Positions 27,787 through 37,705 are shown, counted from the first letter of the stretch. The stretch: 64,000 nucleotides of DNA from Candidatus Venteria ishoeyi (GCF_030378065.1 NZ_JAUCGJ010000017.1:1-64000); one strand, 5' to 3'. Notes: generated from the letters alone by a model not told the origin. Program-made: numbers and translations.

Positions 27787-28105
27787 GTCTAAGTTGAAAA
27801 CCACAGTTTTTGTCATTCCCGTGTAGATGGGAATCCAGCTGAGATGGTGAAAATTATCATTATTTTGCTATCTTTAGAAGATGAAATTAGTTTGTTTTTA
27901 TTCCGAATTAAGCCCCAACGGGGGTGCGTTAATATAGCCTGGGGCAGCGCCCCTGGGCTGTGTATTTTCAGCGTTTACGCCCTGAAAGGGCAATTTAAAG
28001 ACATTGCAATCATTTTAATATGCCCTTTCAGGGCACAATCGTACTATTCTCTACCCTGGGGCGATGCCCCAGGCTATATTAAAATGCCCCTTTGGGGCGT
28101 GTGGA
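27787..28105. repeat. Palindromic repeat cluster 2 and TCTAAGTTGAA repeat
   Basis: The gap between proS and the DUF4160 gene is repeat-filled. At 27787-27816 is TCTAAGTTGAAAACCACAG, matching 40700-40740. Next is the common dispersed motif TTCCCGTGTAGATGGGAA. From about 27909 come the same palindromic modules as at 24.1-24.5 kb: GCCCCAACGGGG, CCTGGGGC/GCCCCTGG, GCCCTGAAAGGGC with its inverse GCCCTTTCAGGGC, CCTGGGGC/GCCCCAGG and GCCCCTTTGGGGC. No gene is seen. Confidence 0.7.
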
Positions 28106-28258
28106 ACAAAAAGTGACTGAACAATCTGGAAATAATTTGAGAGATTTTCACCACCCCAGAATCCAGCCTTCGTGAACAGTGACTGGATACCTGCCTGTTG
28201 TACCACTCAAATTAAAAGATATACCCCATGACTCATAATGGCAACATAGGATTAATAC

Positions 28259-28507
28259 ATGCCTGAGATTACAAGATTCTATGGAATTATCATAAAATTA
28301 TTTTTTGGTGATCATCCGCCGCCACATTTTCATGCCGTCTATGGTGAACATGTCGGTTTATTTAATATTGATACCCTGGAAATGATAGAAGGTGATTTAC
28401 CAAAGAGGGCTAGAAAACTGGTGCTTGAATGGGCAAAAATGAATAATAGTGAATTAAAGCGTATGTGGGAAACTCAAGAGTTTCATAAGCTTTCACCTCT
28501 GGAGTAA
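28259..28507 (+). CDS. DUF4160 protein (possible toxin-antitoxin partner)
   Basis: This 82-residue protein has the DUF4160 core: FYGIIIKLFFGDHPPPHFHAVYGEH at the N-terminus, then IDTLEMIEGDLPKRA and VLEWAKMN. The HPPPHFHA His cluster is the family hallmark. DUF4160 genes are regularly paired with DUF2442 genes, as here (3 bp apart), and are suspected type II toxin-antitoxin modules; that role is not demonstrated by the sequence. AT-rich relative to alaS downstream. Confidence 0.85.
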   Translation: MPEITRFYGIIIKLFFGDHPPPHFHAVYGEHVGLFNIDTLEMIEGDLPKRARKLVLEWAKMNNSELKRMWETQEFHKLSPLE

Positions 28508-28510
28508 ATA

Positions 28511-28762
28511 ATGGTGAGTTACCCAAGGATTGAATCAGCAACTGCAATTGATGATCACACTTTAGTAATTGAGTTTAACAATAAACAACAAAAAAAGTAC
28601 GATATTACGCCATTGCTTAAAAAGAAAATGTTTTCTCCATTAAGGAATATTGTCTTATTTAAAACTGTACAGGTAGAACGCGGTGGTTATGCAATATTTT
28701 GGAATGATAAAATAGATATTAGTGAATATGAGTTATGGACTCATGGGCAAACCATACCATAA
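28511..28762 (+). CDS. DUF2442 protein
   Basis: This 83-residue protein has DUF2442 features: DDHTLVIEFNNKQQKKYDITPLLKK, then KTVQVERGGYAIFWNDKIDISEYELW. Its Shine-Dalgarno (TGGAG) lies within the end of the DUF4160 gene, so the two are co-translated. DUF2442 members often accompany DUF4160 as the putative antitoxin or DNA-binding half. Function unproven. Confidence 0.85.
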   Translation: MVSYPRIESATAIDDHTLVIEFNNKQQKKYDITPLLKKKMFSPLRNIVLFKTVQVERGGYAIFWNDKIDISEYELWTHGQTIP

Positions 28763-28801
28763 AAACATACTCAACAGGTAACGATGTAAACGGATCATTT
28801 T

Positions 28802-31420
28802 ATGACATCTCAAACAACAGTACCCACAACAACCCAGCAATTACGCCAAGCTTTTCTGGATTATTTTGCCTCCAAACAACACCAGATCGTTAGCAGTTCT
28901 TCGCTGATTCCGGCCAATGATCCCACCTTATTGTTTACCAATGCCGGTATGGTGCAGTTCAAGGAAACCTTTCTGGGGCAGGAAAAGCGCAATTATCAAC
29001 GCGCCACGTCCTGCCAACGCTGCGTGCGGGCGGGTGGCAAGCACAACGATCTGGAAAATGTGGGTTATACAGCACGCCATCACACCTTCTTTGAAATGCT
29101 GGGTAATTTCAGTTTTGGCGATTATTTCAAACGCGAAGCCATTGCTTTTGCCTGGGAATTTTTGACTGAAACCCTGAAGCTGCCCACTGACAAACTCTGG
29201 GTTACGGTGTTTCGTGATGATGACGAAGCAGCCGCTATCTGGATTGATGAAATTGGCGTTGATCCGGCACGTTTAACCCGTTGTGGTGAAAAAGATAATT
29301 TCTGGTCTATGGGCGATACCGGCCCTTGTGGCCCCTGCACCGAGATTTTTTATGATCACGGCCCCGAAGTTGCCGGTGGCCCACCTGGAACGCCGGAAGA
29401 AGACGGTGATCGTTATATTGAAATCTGGAATCTGGTGTTCATGCAATATGACCGCGACAACAGCGGCACGCTGAACCCCCTGCCCAAACCTTCAGTGGAT
29501 ACCGGCATGGGTTTGGAGCGTCTGGCAGCAGTGATGCAGGGCGTACACAGTAATTATGAAATCGACCTGTTTCAGAACCTGCTCAAAGCCATTGCCAACA
29601 TGGCAGAGATGGACGATCATAATCACGCCTCGATTAAAGTCATTGCCGACCATATCCGTTCCAGTGCATTTTTAGTGGTGGACGGTATCGTACCGGCTAA
29701 CGAAGGCCGTGGTTATGTGTTGCGGCGTATTATTCGCCGTGCTTTGCGCCACGGTCATAAACTGGGCTTAAATGATCGCTTTTTCTATCGTCTGGTCGCT
29801 GTGCTGGACGCAGAAATGGGGGAAGCCTATCCTGAATTGCACAAAGCCAAGGATTTGGTTGCCCGCGTCTTAAAACAGGAAGAAGAGCGTTTTGCCGAAA
29901 CCCTGGATCACGGCATGAAAATTCTGGAGCAGGCCATAGGCGAATTATCTGCCCAGGAAATTCCCGGTAGCGTGGTTTTCAAACTTTATGATACTTATGG
30001 CTTCCCGGTTGATTTAACCGCGGATATTGCCCGTGAACGTAGTCTCAGCCTGGATATGCCAGGTTTTGAATCAGCAATGGAAGCACAACGCCAACGCGCG
30101 CGCGCAGCCAGTCAGTTTGAAGGCAACTGGGATCAAACCGGCATTACCCTGGAACAAAAAACCAAATTTACCGGCTATGACGCATTAAGCGAAACAGTTA
30201 CGATTGCCGCCTTATTTCATGAACAACAAGCCGTTGATTGCCTGCATAATGGGCAACAAGGACAAATTGTTCTGGATAGCACCCCGTTTTATGCGGAATC
30301 CGGTGGTCAGGTTGGTGATACAGGCTTGTTAAGCCAGGGTGATACGCAGTTTAAGGTTTTGGATACCCAAAAATCGGGGGATGCTTTCATTCACTTAGGC
30401 CAAGTGCAGGGTGGTGATATAAAAGTTGGCGACAGCTTAAGCGCGCAAGTGGATGGCAGCAAGCGTGATGCCACTGCCAGGAACCACTCCGCCACCCACC
30501 TGCTGCACGCCGCACTGCGGGAAATTTTAGGTGATCACGTACAGCAAAAAGGCTCTCTGGTTGATCCGCAGCGCCTGCGTTTTGATTTCTCCCATTTTGA
30601 AGCCATACACCCGGAACAATTACAACAAATTGAACAGCGGGTGAATCAGGAAATTCTCAAAAACATCGAAGTCAAAACCCAGCTTATGTCATTGGAGGCG
30701 GCTAAAGACAGCGGTGCAATGGCCTTGTTTGGTGAAAAATACGCCGATGATGTGCGGGTTTTATCTATGGGTGCGTTTTCCGTGGAGCTTTGCGGCGGTA
30801 TTCATGTCAATCGTATCGGTGATATTGGCCTGTTTAAGATTAGCAGCGAATCCGGGGTTGCAGCAGGCGTGCGCCGTATTGAAGCCATTACCGGCCTGGG
30901 TACGCAAGCATGGGTTGAGCAAACCCAAAATCAGGTCAACACCCTGGCGCAATTGCTGAAAACCACGCCTGACGCACTGGAAAGCCGGGTACAGCAATTA
31001 CTGGAACAGCTTAAAAGCAACGAAAAAACGCTTAAACAATTACAGGATCAACTCAACAGCAACCAGGGCAGCGATCTTGCCGGAGATGCCGTTGAGGTCA
31101 ATGGGGTTAAAGTGTTGGCAGCACATATCAAAAATGCCGATGTCAAAACCCTGCGCGATCTGCTGGATCAACTCAAAAATAAACTGGGCAGCGCGGCAAT
31201 CGTGCTGGCAACGGTGAAAGGTGACAAAATCACTCTGGTCGCGGGTGTCACCAAAGCCGAAACCGGCAAAATTAAAGCCGGTGCTTTGGTGAACTTTGTC
31301 GCCCAGCAAGTTGGCGGCAAGGGTGGCGGTCGTCCTGACATGGCGCAGGCTGGTGGTAATCAACCGCAAGCTTTGGATGGAGCGTTAAAAAGCGTGGTAG
31401 CTTGGGTGCAGGATCAATAA
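28802..31420 (+). CDS. alaS: Alanyl-tRNA synthetase
   Basis: Charges tRNA-Ala and edits mischarged Ser/Gly. The 872-residue protein has the class II catalytic domain ([49 protein letters not shown]), the editing domain with the zinc motifs [12 protein letters not shown] and ELCGGIHV, a coiled-coil, and the C-terminal DHHA1 domain ([15 protein letters not shown]). The start ATG 28802 gives the normal N-terminus. Confidence 0.98.
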   Translation: MTSQTTVPTTTQQLRQAFLDYFASKQHQIVSSSSLIPANDPTLLFTNAGMVQFKETFLGQEKRNYQRATSCQRCVRAGGKHNDLENVGYTARHHTFFEMLGNFSFGDYFKREAIAFAWEFLTETLKLPTDKLWVTVFRDDDEAAAIWIDEIGVDPARLTRCGEKDNFWSMGDTGPCGPCTEIFYDHGPEVAGGPPGTPEEDGDRYIEIWNLVFMQYDRDNSGTLNPLPKPSVDTGMGLERLAAVMQGVHSNYEIDLFQNLLKAIANMAEMDDHNHASIKVIADHIRSSAFLVVDGIVPANEGRGYVLRRIIRRALRHGHKLGLNDRFFYRLVAVLDAEMGEAYPELHKAKDLVARVLKQEEERFAETLDHGMKILEQAIGELSAQEIPGSVVFKLYDTYGFPVDLTADIARERSLSLDMPGFESAMEAQRQRARAASQFEGNWDQTGITLEQKTKFTGYDALSETVTIAALFHEQQAVDCLHNGQQGQIVLDSTPFYAESGGQVGDTGLLSQGDTQFKVLDTQKSGDAFIHLGQVQGGDIKVGDSLSAQVDGSKRDATARNHSATHLLHAALREILGDHVQQKGSLVDPQRLRFDFSHFEAIHPEQLQQIEQRVNQEILKNIEVKTQLMSLEAAKDSGAMALFGEKYADDVRVLSMGAFSVELCGGIHVNRIGDIGLFKISSESGVAAGVRRIEAITGLGTQAWVEQTQNQVNTLAQLLKTTPDALESRVQQLLEQLKSNEKTLKQLQDQLNSNQGSDLAGDAVEVNGVKVLAAHIKNADVKTLRDLLDQLKNKLGSAAIVLATVKGDKITLVAGVTKAETGKIKAGALVNFVAQQVGGKGGGRPDMAQAGGNQPQALDGALKSVVAWVQDQ

Positions 31421-31436
31421 GCTAAGGCATCCAATT

Positions 31437-31490
31437 TCTCGTTCCTATGTTCCAACGTGGGAATGCTTGCCTTGGCGTTCCAGCGCCAAG
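31437..31490. repeat. Short dispersed intergenic repeat
   Basis: Contains GTTCCAACGTGGGAATGC and GGCGTTCCAGCGCC, a palindromic motif that is widespread in intergenic regions of gammaproteobacterial genomes. It lies in the 90-bp gap between alaS and the next gene. Weak evidence from this window alone. Confidence 0.4.
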
Positions 31491-31510
31491 TTCACATGAG
31501 ATTTTAAAGC

Positions 31511-32299
31511 ATGAAACCCAAACGCGTTAAAAAACAAAAAACGGCGCGTTTGCGTAATACCGCTCCGCTTAGCTCCTTACCACGCTACCCCCTGATTGAC
31601 CTATTACGCGGCCTTGCCATCAGCATGATGATTATTTATCATTTTTTTTATGATTTGGTTATGTTTCGCGTGCTGTGGATAGATTTACAGCAGGAACTCT
31701 TCTGGGTAAATTTTCGTGCTTTAATCGTCAGCAGTTTTTTACTGCTGGTCGGTTTCAGTCTGGTACTGGCAATGCGTCGGGGATTGCAATTAAAAGCCTT
31801 TTTGCATCGGCTGGGCTGGTTGGCGCTGTGCGCCCTGCTGGTTTCGGTGGGCAGCTTTTTAATGTTTGCCGAGCGCCTGATTTTTTTTGGCATTTTACAT
31901 CTTATCACCACCGCCAGCATCATTGCAGCCATCCTGAATTATTTCCTGAAAAAACACTACGGGTTGTTTCTACCGCTGGGTTTGGCTTTAATTGCACTGG
32001 GTATCTGGCTACAGCATCCGTTTTTTAATCAGAGCAGTTTACAATGGCTGGGCTTGATGACTTACAAGCCGCCAACGGAAGATTATGTCCCGTTGCTGCC
32101 CTGGCTGGGTGTTGTGGTGCTGGGCTTATTTGCCGGACATATTTGTGAAAAGCGCGACTGGTTGCAACAACAAACGCTACCACATTTCACGCGCCCTCTG
32201 GTTTTTGCCGGAAAACATGGTTTATTGATTTATATGCTGCATCAGCCGATTTTAATTGGCTTGTTGTGGGTGCTGTTGTTTGCCGCTAAAAATATCTGA
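31511..32299 (+). CDS. DUF1624 / heparan-alpha-glucosaminide N-acetyltransferase-like membrane protein
   Basis: A 262-residue integral membrane protein with about seven hydrophobic segments. The start of the HGSNAT catalytic-like domain is clear: PLIDLLRGLAISMMIIYHFFYD, then FILLVGFSL-type and HLITTASIIAA segments and a C-terminal GKHGLLIYMLHQPILIGL. The His in MIIYHFF is the family's candidate catalytic His. Bacterial members have no assigned substrate. The basic N-terminus (KPKRVKKQKTARLR) is cytoplasmic by the positive-inside rule. The Shine-Dalgarno is weak. Confidence 0.82.
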   Translation: MKPKRVKKQKTARLRNTAPLSSLPRYPLIDLLRGLAISMMIIYHFFYDLVMFRVLWIDLQQELFWVNFRALIVSSFLLLVGFSLVLAMRRGLQLKAFLHRLGWLALCALLVSVGSFLMFAERLIFFGILHLITTASIIAAILNYFLKKHYGLFLPLGLALIALGIWLQHPFFNQSSLQWLGLMTYKPPTEDYVPLLPWLGVVVLGLFAGHICEKRDWLQQQTLPHFTRPLVFAGKHGLLIYMLHQPILIGLLWVLLFAAKNI

Positions 32300-32306
32300 C
32301 AAACGC

Positions 32307-32473
32307 CTAGGAGGCTGTCCGAGAACACAAGACCTACTGCGGAAAAGCTGGATTTGGTCAGATTTCTCCCTTATTTTCGTTAAATATACCCAATATTCGC
32401 CTCAAATAATGAAAAAATCTGCCTCAAACCAGCTTTCCCTCGCTACGGCCTCTGTTCTCGGACAACCTCCTAG
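32307..32473. mobile_element. 167-bp near-palindromic MITE-like element
   Basis: Terminal inverted repeats CTAGGAGGCTGTCCGAGAAC and its inverse differ at one position, and both ends carry CTAG. Subterminal sequence is also inverted: AAAGCTGGATTTGGTCAGAT on the left answers ATCTGCCTCAAACCAGCTTT on the right. The whole element could fold into one long hairpin. It is non-coding and sits between the acyltransferase-like gene and the SulP gene. A non-autonomous transposon derivative is the simplest reading. Confidence 0.8.
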
Positions 32474-32572
32474 TGGATAAAAAAAATTTATACCAAACTC
32501 AGGTTATTTATTAGAAGTTCGTAATATGATAATATGTGGGGCTATTTTGCCACCACTTGCTTGAGGTTTTTT

Positions 32573-34105
32573 GTGTTTTTTAATTTTAACTGCTCAGATC
32601 ACGGCTGTCCCAAAAATGATCTGCTTTCCGGTCTTACTGTTGCTTTAGCCTTAGTGCCTGAAGCTGTCGCTTTTGCTTTTGTTGCCGGTGTTGATCCTTT
32701 AGTGGGGCTTTATGCTGCCTTTATAGTAGGTCTGATTACCGCCGTCATTGGTGGTCGCCCTGGTATGATTTCAGGTGCGACAGGGGCTTTAGCTGTGGTT
32801 ATGGTGGCTCTGGTTGCTGAACATGGCGTGCAATATTTATTTGCCACAGTGGTTTTAATGGGGCTGATTCAAATTCTGATTGGCTTACTACGCCTGGGTA
32901 AATTTATCCGCATGGTGCCCCATCCCGTGATGTTGGGTTTTGTTAACGGGCTGGCGATTGTCATTTTTCTGGCACAGCTTCAATCCTTTCAAGTCACTGA
33001 TGCAATGGGCGAAAGTCACTGGCTGCAAGGTGAAAAACTTTACATTATGCTGGGTCTGGTCGTTTTAACTATGGCAATTATTAATTTTCTGCCCAAGCTC
33101 ACCAAAGCCATACCCGCATCTCTGGCAGCGATTATAACCGTCACTTTGCTGGTGATTGGTCTGAATCTGGAAAGCCGCAGCGTAGGCGATTTAGCTTCGA
33201 TTGCCGGTGGTTTGCCTGAATTTAGTATTCCCAGCGTCCCTTTCACCTGGGAAACCCTGCGCATTATTCTTCCTTATGCCATTATTCTGGCAGCCATCGG
33301 TCTGATTGAATCCTTGCTGACCTTGAGCCTGATTGATGAACTGACCGAAACCCGGGGTCGGGGTAATAAAGAATGTGTCGCCCAGGGCGCTGCCAATACC
33401 GTTACCGGCTTTTTTGGCGGCATGGGCGGCTGCGCGATGATTGGTCAGAGCATGATTAATATTAACTCCGGTGGTCGGGGACGTTTGTCGGGAATTTCTG
33501 CCGCGCTGTTTTTACTGGCATTTATTCTGTTTGCTTCCAGCTTGATTGAAATGATTCCATTGGCGGCATTGACCGGCGTGATGTTTATGGTGGTTATCGG
33601 TACTTTTGAATGGTCGAGTCTGCACATTATTAAAAAAATTCCGCTCTCTGATGCCTTTGTTCTGGTGCTGGTATCTGCCGTTACGGTTGCCACGGATTTA
33701 GCCGTTGCAGTGGTTGTCGGAGTGATTGTTTCCGCGCTGGTTTTTGCCTGGCAGCATGCCAAGCACATCAATGTCAAAAGTTATGAAGGCAAGTTAGGTG
33801 GCAAGGTCTATGAATTACACGGCCCCTTGTTTTTTGCTTCAGTGAATAATTTTCAGGATTTATTTGATCCCAAAAATGATCCTGATGACGTGGTGGTTGA
33901 ATTTCAGCATTCCAGGGTCATGGATCACAGTGCAATTGAAGCCATTGATACCCTGGCGGAGCGTTATCTTAATGCCGGTAAACGCCTGCACTTGCGGCAT
34001 TTAAGCGTGGAATGTCAGCAATTATTGCGTAAGGCGGGAAATTTAGTGGAAGTAAATGTGATAGAAGATCCCCGTTACCGGGTGGCGAGCGATCAACTGG
34101 CATAA
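32573..34105 (+). CDS. SulP-family anion permease with STAS domain
   Basis: A SulP-type secondary transporter of inorganic anions, probably sulfate or bicarbonate. It has the family opening [20 protein letters not shown], then [29 protein letters not shown], about ten membrane segments, and a C-terminal STAS domain (about the last 110 residues, [30 protein letters not shown]). I prefer GTG 32573 (GAGG seven bases upstream) to ATG 32534, because the extra 13 residues are atypical. Length is about 510 residues. The 167-bp element lies about 100 bp upstream. Confidence 0.88.
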   Translation: MFFNFNCSDHGCPKNDLLSGLTVALALVPEAVAFAFVAGVDPLVGLYAAFIVGLITAVIGGRPGMISGATGALAVVMVALVAEHGVQYLFATVVLMGLIQILIGLLRLGKFIRMVPHPVMLGFVNGLAIVIFLAQLQSFQVTDAMGESHWLQGEKLYIMLGLVVLTMAIINFLPKLTKAIPASLAAIITVTLLVIGLNLESRSVGDLASIAGGLPEFSIPSVPFTWETLRIILPYAIILAAIGLIESLLTLSLIDELTETRGRGNKECVAQGAANTVTGFFGGMGGCAMIGQSMININSGGRGRLSGISAALFLLAFILFASSLIEMIPLAALTGVMFMVVIGTFEWSSLHIIKKIPLSDAFVLVLVSAVTVATDLAVAVVVGVIVSALVFAWQHAKHINVKSYEGKLGGKVYELHGPLFFASVNNFQDLFDPKNDPDDVVVEFQHSRVMDHSAIEAIDTLAERYLNAGKRLHLRHLSVECQQLLRKAGNLVEVNVIEDPRYRVASDQLA

Positions 34106-34112
34106 CAATCAT

Positions 34113-34160
34113 GTGGCATTTTGACCTTCCGGGTTTTGAAAACCTGGACGGTCTTGCCAC
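34113..34160. repeat. Interrupted palindrome after the SulP gene
   Basis: GTGGCA, GACC, TCC and GGGTTTT on the left are answered in inverse order by AAAACC, GGA, GGTC and TGCCAC on the right, making a 48-nt imperfect hairpin. Its core (GGGTTTT-GAAAACC) is similar in style to the palindromes at 8535 and 18006. It may end SulP transcription. Confidence 0.5.
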
Positions 34161-34227
34161 TGAAAAATTATTGGCTGATTATTCTTTTGTGCGACAATAA
34201 GCTTATTCTTAATCAGGAGTAAAAATC

Positions 34228-35568
34228 ATGGCATATTCTTTAGAAGACCGGGCTTTTCAACGTAAACTGACCCGGCGTGATTTCATCTGGCTGAGTACCG
34301 TTGCGGCTGCGGGTTCCATGACGGGCTGCGCGAAAAACCCGGTCACTGGTGACAGCCAATTAATGCTGATGTCAGAAGCTGAAGAAATTCAGGTTGATCA
34401 AGAGCAGGCACCGCATCAGTTTTCCGCAGATTACGGTGCGGTACAGGATAATGCGCTCAATACCTATATCACCACAGTGGGCAACAGCATGACCCAAAGT
34501 TCCCACCGCCCACACATGCCTTACTCTTTCCGCGCAGTCAATGCCACTTATGTGAATGCCTATACTTTCCCGGCAGGCAGCATTGCCACCACCCGTGGTA
34601 TTTTGCTGGAAATGGATAATGAAGCGGAACTGGCAGCCTTACTGGGGCATGAAATCGGTCATGTTAATGCGCGTCATGCGGCGGAGCGCCAAACCAAAGG
34701 TTTGCTGGCAAGTGCCGTGGTGGCGGGTGCGTCATTGGCGACACAATACAGTAAATACAATGAATACGCAGCCCTGGTGCAAGGTATTGGGGGTTTTGCC
34801 TCCGGCGCATTGCTGGCAAAATACAGCCGTGATAATGAACGTCAGGCAGATTCTCTGGGCATGGAATACATGAGCCGCGCCAGACAAAATCCTAATGGCA
34901 TGACGGGTTTGATGGAAGTGCTGGTGAATAAATCCCAGGCCAAACCCAATGCCCTGGAAGCCATGTTTTCCAGTCACCCAATGAGTCAGGATCGTTACGA
35001 TACTGCAAAACAGCGTGCCGCCAGTCAGTATGGCAGCTTATTGGTCTTGCCGGATAACCGTGAGCGGTATATGGATAATATTGCCAAGTTGCGTGCCATG
35101 AAGCCGGTGGTTGATAAACTGCAAGATGGTGAGGCACAGTTAAAACAGGAAAAATTCCATGATGCCAAAAATTCTTTTGCCAGGGCGCTGCGCAAAGCAC
35201 CGCGTGATTATGCTGCCTTGGTTTTAATGTCTAAATGCCAGCTTGCCTTGGATAAGCCCAAAACTGCGCGTCATTATGCGCAAAAAGCGCAACATATTTA
35301 TCCCACGGAGGCCCAGGGTCATCATCTCAATGGTATCAGCCAACTGGCGATGGGGAAAAGCGCTGATGCTTATCAGGCGTTTAAGCGTTATGAGCAACTG
35401 TTGCCCGGTAATCCCAGCACCTTGTTTTTACAAGGCGTGAGTCTGGAGGGGATGCAGCAAAAACAAGCGGCAGCAGAAGTGTATAACCGCTATTTAAAAT
35501 CTGTGAAGCAAGGTGATCAGGCGCAACATGCTTACGGTCGTTTGCAAGCCTGGGGTTATGTACGTTAA
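34228..35568 (+). CDS. M48-family metalloprotease with TPR repeats, putative Tat-exported lipoprotein
   Basis: A 446-residue BepA/LoiP-like zinc protease. The N-terminus has a twin-Arg motif (LTRRDFIWL) followed by a lipobox-like SMTGC, suggesting Tat export and lipidation. The catalytic motif HEIGH and the third zinc ligand in NERQADSLG are present, with HPMSQDR later. The C-terminal third (about 300-440) is TPR-like (ALRKAPRDYAALVLMSKC, AQHIYPTEAQGHHLNGISQL). Such proteases usually monitor outer-membrane protein assembly. CAGGAG precedes the ATG. rtcB follows 11 bp downstream. Confidence 0.9.
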   Translation: MAYSLEDRAFQRKLTRRDFIWLSTVAAAGSMTGCAKNPVTGDSQLMLMSEAEEIQVDQEQAPHQFSADYGAVQDNALNTYITTVGNSMTQSSHRPHMPYSFRAVNATYVNAYTFPAGSIATTRGILLEMDNEAELAALLGHEIGHVNARHAAERQTKGLLASAVVAGASLATQYSKYNEYAALVQGIGGFASGALLAKYSRDNERQADSLGMEYMSRARQNPNGMTGLMEVLVNKSQAKPNALEAMFSSHPMSQDRYDTAKQRAASQYGSLLVLPDNRERYMDNIAKLRAMKPVVDKLQDGEAQLKQEKFHDAKNSFARALRKAPRDYAALVLMSKCQLALDKPKTARHYAQKAQHIYPTEAQGHHLNGISQLAMGKSADAYQAFKRYEQLLPGNPSTLFLQGVSLEGMQQKQAAAEVYNRYLKSVKQGDQAQHAYGRLQAWGYVR

Positions 35569-35579
35569 GAAGAAACATC

Positions 35580-36776
35580 ATGCCTGTACAAATGACCATG
35601 AAAAAAGCCAGAGTGCCGGTTAAAATCTACACTAACAATGTCGATTCCAGCGCCCTGGATCAGTTACAGCAAGTGGCACAACTGCCTTTTATTCATCAAC
35701 ATGTGGCGGCAATGCCGGATGTTCATGCCGGGATTGGCGCAACGGTGGGGTCTGTAATTCCCATCAAAGGCGCAATTATTCCCGCAGCGGTGGGGGTCGA
35801 TATTGGTTGTGGCATGAATGCGCTGCGCTTGTCGCTGCGTGCTGAAGATTTACCGGATAATCTGAAAAAAGTGCGTCTGGCGATTGAAGCGGCGATTCCC
35901 GTTGGATTTGAACACCACTCACGCCCCACAGCTAAAAAATCAACCTTAACACCGCTGGAGCGTGATTTGTTCCAGATTTTTGATAAGCACCCCGGCTTGA
36001 GTAAAATGCAAAAACGCTCCCATGAAACCTGGGCGCTTCAACTGGGTACCTTGGGTGGCGGCAATCATTTTATTGAAGTGTGTCTGGATGAAAATCAGGA
36101 CGTGTGGCTGATGCTGCATTCCGGCAGTCGCGGCATTGGTAATGTGATTGGGCGTTATTTCATCAATCTGGCAAAAAAAGAAATGGAGCGCCACCATATC
36201 CATTTACCCAATAAAGACCTGGCTTATCTGCAAGAAGGTGCGCAATATTTTAATGATTACGTGGAAGCGGTGCATTGGGGACAGGCTTATGCAATGGAAA
36301 ATCGCCGGGAAATGATGCGTCTGTTGTTACAGGCATTGCAAACCCAGTTTCCCCATTTTGCAATCACCAAAGAAGCGATTAACTGCCATCATAATTATGT
36401 ATCCGTTGAAGAACACTTTGGCGCGCAGGTATATTTGACCCGTAAAGGCGCTATCAGCGCGCAGCAGGGCGAGTTGGGCATTATTCCCGGCAGTATGGGT
36501 GCGAAATCTTATATCGTGCGCGGCCTGGGCAATCCTGAATCATTTTGCTCCTGCTCTCACGGCGCAGGCCGGGTAATGAGTCGTTCTGCGGCAAAGCGCC
36601 AGTTTAATCAGGATGATTTAAGCCAGCAGACGCAAGGCGTGGAATGCCGTAAAGATACCGGTGTGATTGATGAAATTCCCGGTGCTTATAAAGATATCGA
36701 GCAGGTGATGGATAATCAGCGCGATTTAGTTGAAATTGTACATACTTTGAAACAAGTGGTGTGTGTTAAAGGCTGA
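35580..36776 (+). CDS. rtcB: RtcB-family RNA ligase
   Basis: RtcB joins 2',3'-cyclic phosphate or 3'-phosphate RNA ends to 5'-OH ends using GTP and Mn2+. The 398-residue protein has AMPDVHAG (44-51), the metal-binding VDIGCGMNA (Cys77), GTLGGGNHFIEV, HSGSRG and the guanylylated His in CSCSHGAGRVMSR (His327). It is complete. No RtcA cyclase, archease or RtcR gene is adjacent; it follows the M48 protease gene by 11 bp, probably in one transcript. Confidence 0.93.
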   Translation: MPVQMTMKKARVPVKIYTNNVDSSALDQLQQVAQLPFIHQHVAAMPDVHAGIGATVGSVIPIKGAIIPAAVGVDIGCGMNALRLSLRAEDLPDNLKKVRLAIEAAIPVGFEHHSRPTAKKSTLTPLERDLFQIFDKHPGLSKMQKRSHETWALQLGTLGGGNHFIEVCLDENQDVWLMLHSGSRGIGNVIGRYFINLAKKEMERHHIHLPNKDLAYLQEGAQYFNDYVEAVHWGQAYAMENRREMMRLLLQALQTQFPHFAITKEAINCHHNYVSVEEHFGAQVYLTRKGAISAQQGELGIIPGSMGAKSYIVRGLGNPESFCSCSHGAGRVMSRSAAKRQFNQDDLSQQTQGVECRKDTGVIDEIPGAYKDIEQVMDNQRDLVEIVHTLKQVVCVKG

Positions 36777-36828
36777 GAGGCTTTTAACAGCACCTTTCAC
36801 AATTCGTTATCAACAGAATATTGTAAAT

Positions 36829-36860
36829 ACCCCTGTTTTTACGGTAGAATCAGGGGTTTT
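36829..36860 (+). terminator. Probable terminator after rtcB
   Basis: ACCCCTG (36829-36835) and CAGGGGT (36851-36857) form a 7-bp stem with a 15-nt loop followed by TTTT. It lies between rtcB and the cytochrome c4 gene, 21 bp before the latter's start. Confidence 0.5.
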
Positions 36861-36881
36861 ATTCGACAGGAAGAGATTGGA

Positions 36882-37526
36882 ATGAAAAGATTCACTTTAG
36901 CATTATGCATGGCTTTAACTGCCGGTTTAACAAGTGCCGCTTACGCAGAAGGACATGGCGCTGGCGATTCCGCAACCAAAGCAGCGGATGTGGAAGCGGG
37001 TAAGCAAAAAGCAACTACAGTATGCGTTGCCTGTCATGGCGTGGATGGCAACAGCCTTGCCGATGCCTTTCCTAAAGTAGCAGGTCAGCAAAGCACGTAC
37101 ATTGTCAATCAGCTGAAAGCCTTTAAAGCGGGTGCCCGGAAAAATCCGCTGATGGCACCACAAGCCGCAGGCTTGACTGAGCAGGACATGATTAATCTGG
37201 CGGCTTATTACAGTCAGCAAACCATGAGCCAGGGCAGCGCGGATGAAGCGGCTGCCAAACAGGGTGAGGCCTTGTATCGTGGTGGTAACGCGGATAAAAA
37301 TCTGCCTGCCTGCATGGCTTGTCATGGCCCGAGCGGTAGTGGTATTGCACCTTCTTATCCACGTTTAGGTGGTCAATATGCCAAATATCTGGAAACACGT
37401 ATTGCAGCAATTGCACAAGGCGAACACAGTGGCAATGCCAATGGCCAAATGATGCAAGACGTGGCAAAACGCATGAGCGCCAAAGAAATTAAAGCCGTTT
37501 CCGGTTATATTGCCGGTTTGCATTAG
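36882..37526 (+). CDS. Dihaem cytochrome c4
   Basis: A 214-residue periplasmic electron carrier with a signal peptide (LALCMALTAGLTSAAYA) and two cytochrome c domains, each with a haem motif: CVACH and CMACH. Each domain has a downstream Met (NPLMAPQA; GQMMQDV) as likely sixth ligand. Cytochrome c4 shuttles electrons to terminal oxidases. AGGAAGAG precedes the ATG. Repeat A begins 4 bp after its stop. Confidence 0.93.
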   Translation: MKRFTLALCMALTAGLTSAAYAEGHGAGDSATKAADVEAGKQKATTVCVACHGVDGNSLADAFPKVAGQQSTYIVNQLKAFKAGARKNPLMAPQAAGLTEQDMINLAAYYSQQTMSQGSADEAAAKQGEALYRGGNADKNLPACMACHGPSGSGIAPSYPRLGGQYAKYLETRIAAIAQGEHSGNANGQMMQDVAKRMSAKEIKAVSGYIAGLH

Positions 37527-37530
37527 TATT

Positions 37531-37705
37531 TAGGAACGAGGATTTTATAATTCCCGAAACCAAGCTGGCCTTTTTCTCCATTTTCTGCGTTATGCCTGTT
37601 TGGACTTAGGCAGTTACATAGCTTGCTATGCGCCTGTTTTCATGCCTTGAAAATGAACAAAAATCCTGCGCCTGGTTTCGGTTCTTATTTCATCCTCATT
37701 CCTTA
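37531..37705. repeat. Dispersed repeat A, copy 3 (inverted)
   Basis: Opposite orientation to the copies at 1 and 23781. Ends are TAGGAACGAGGAT and ATCCTCATTCCTTA. It is about 175 bp because the central region near 37608-37626 is replaced by about 12 extra bp (GCCTGTTTGGACTTAGGC). It starts 4 bp after the cytochrome c4 stop. Confidence 0.75.

Noticed and set aside
27844-28116. 90-codon plus-strand frame
   Set aside because: Runs through the palindrome cluster and mirrors other copies of the repeat.
32256-32480. 74-codon frame over the 167-bp element
   Set aside because: It follows the MITE-like inverted repeats, not a protein pattern.
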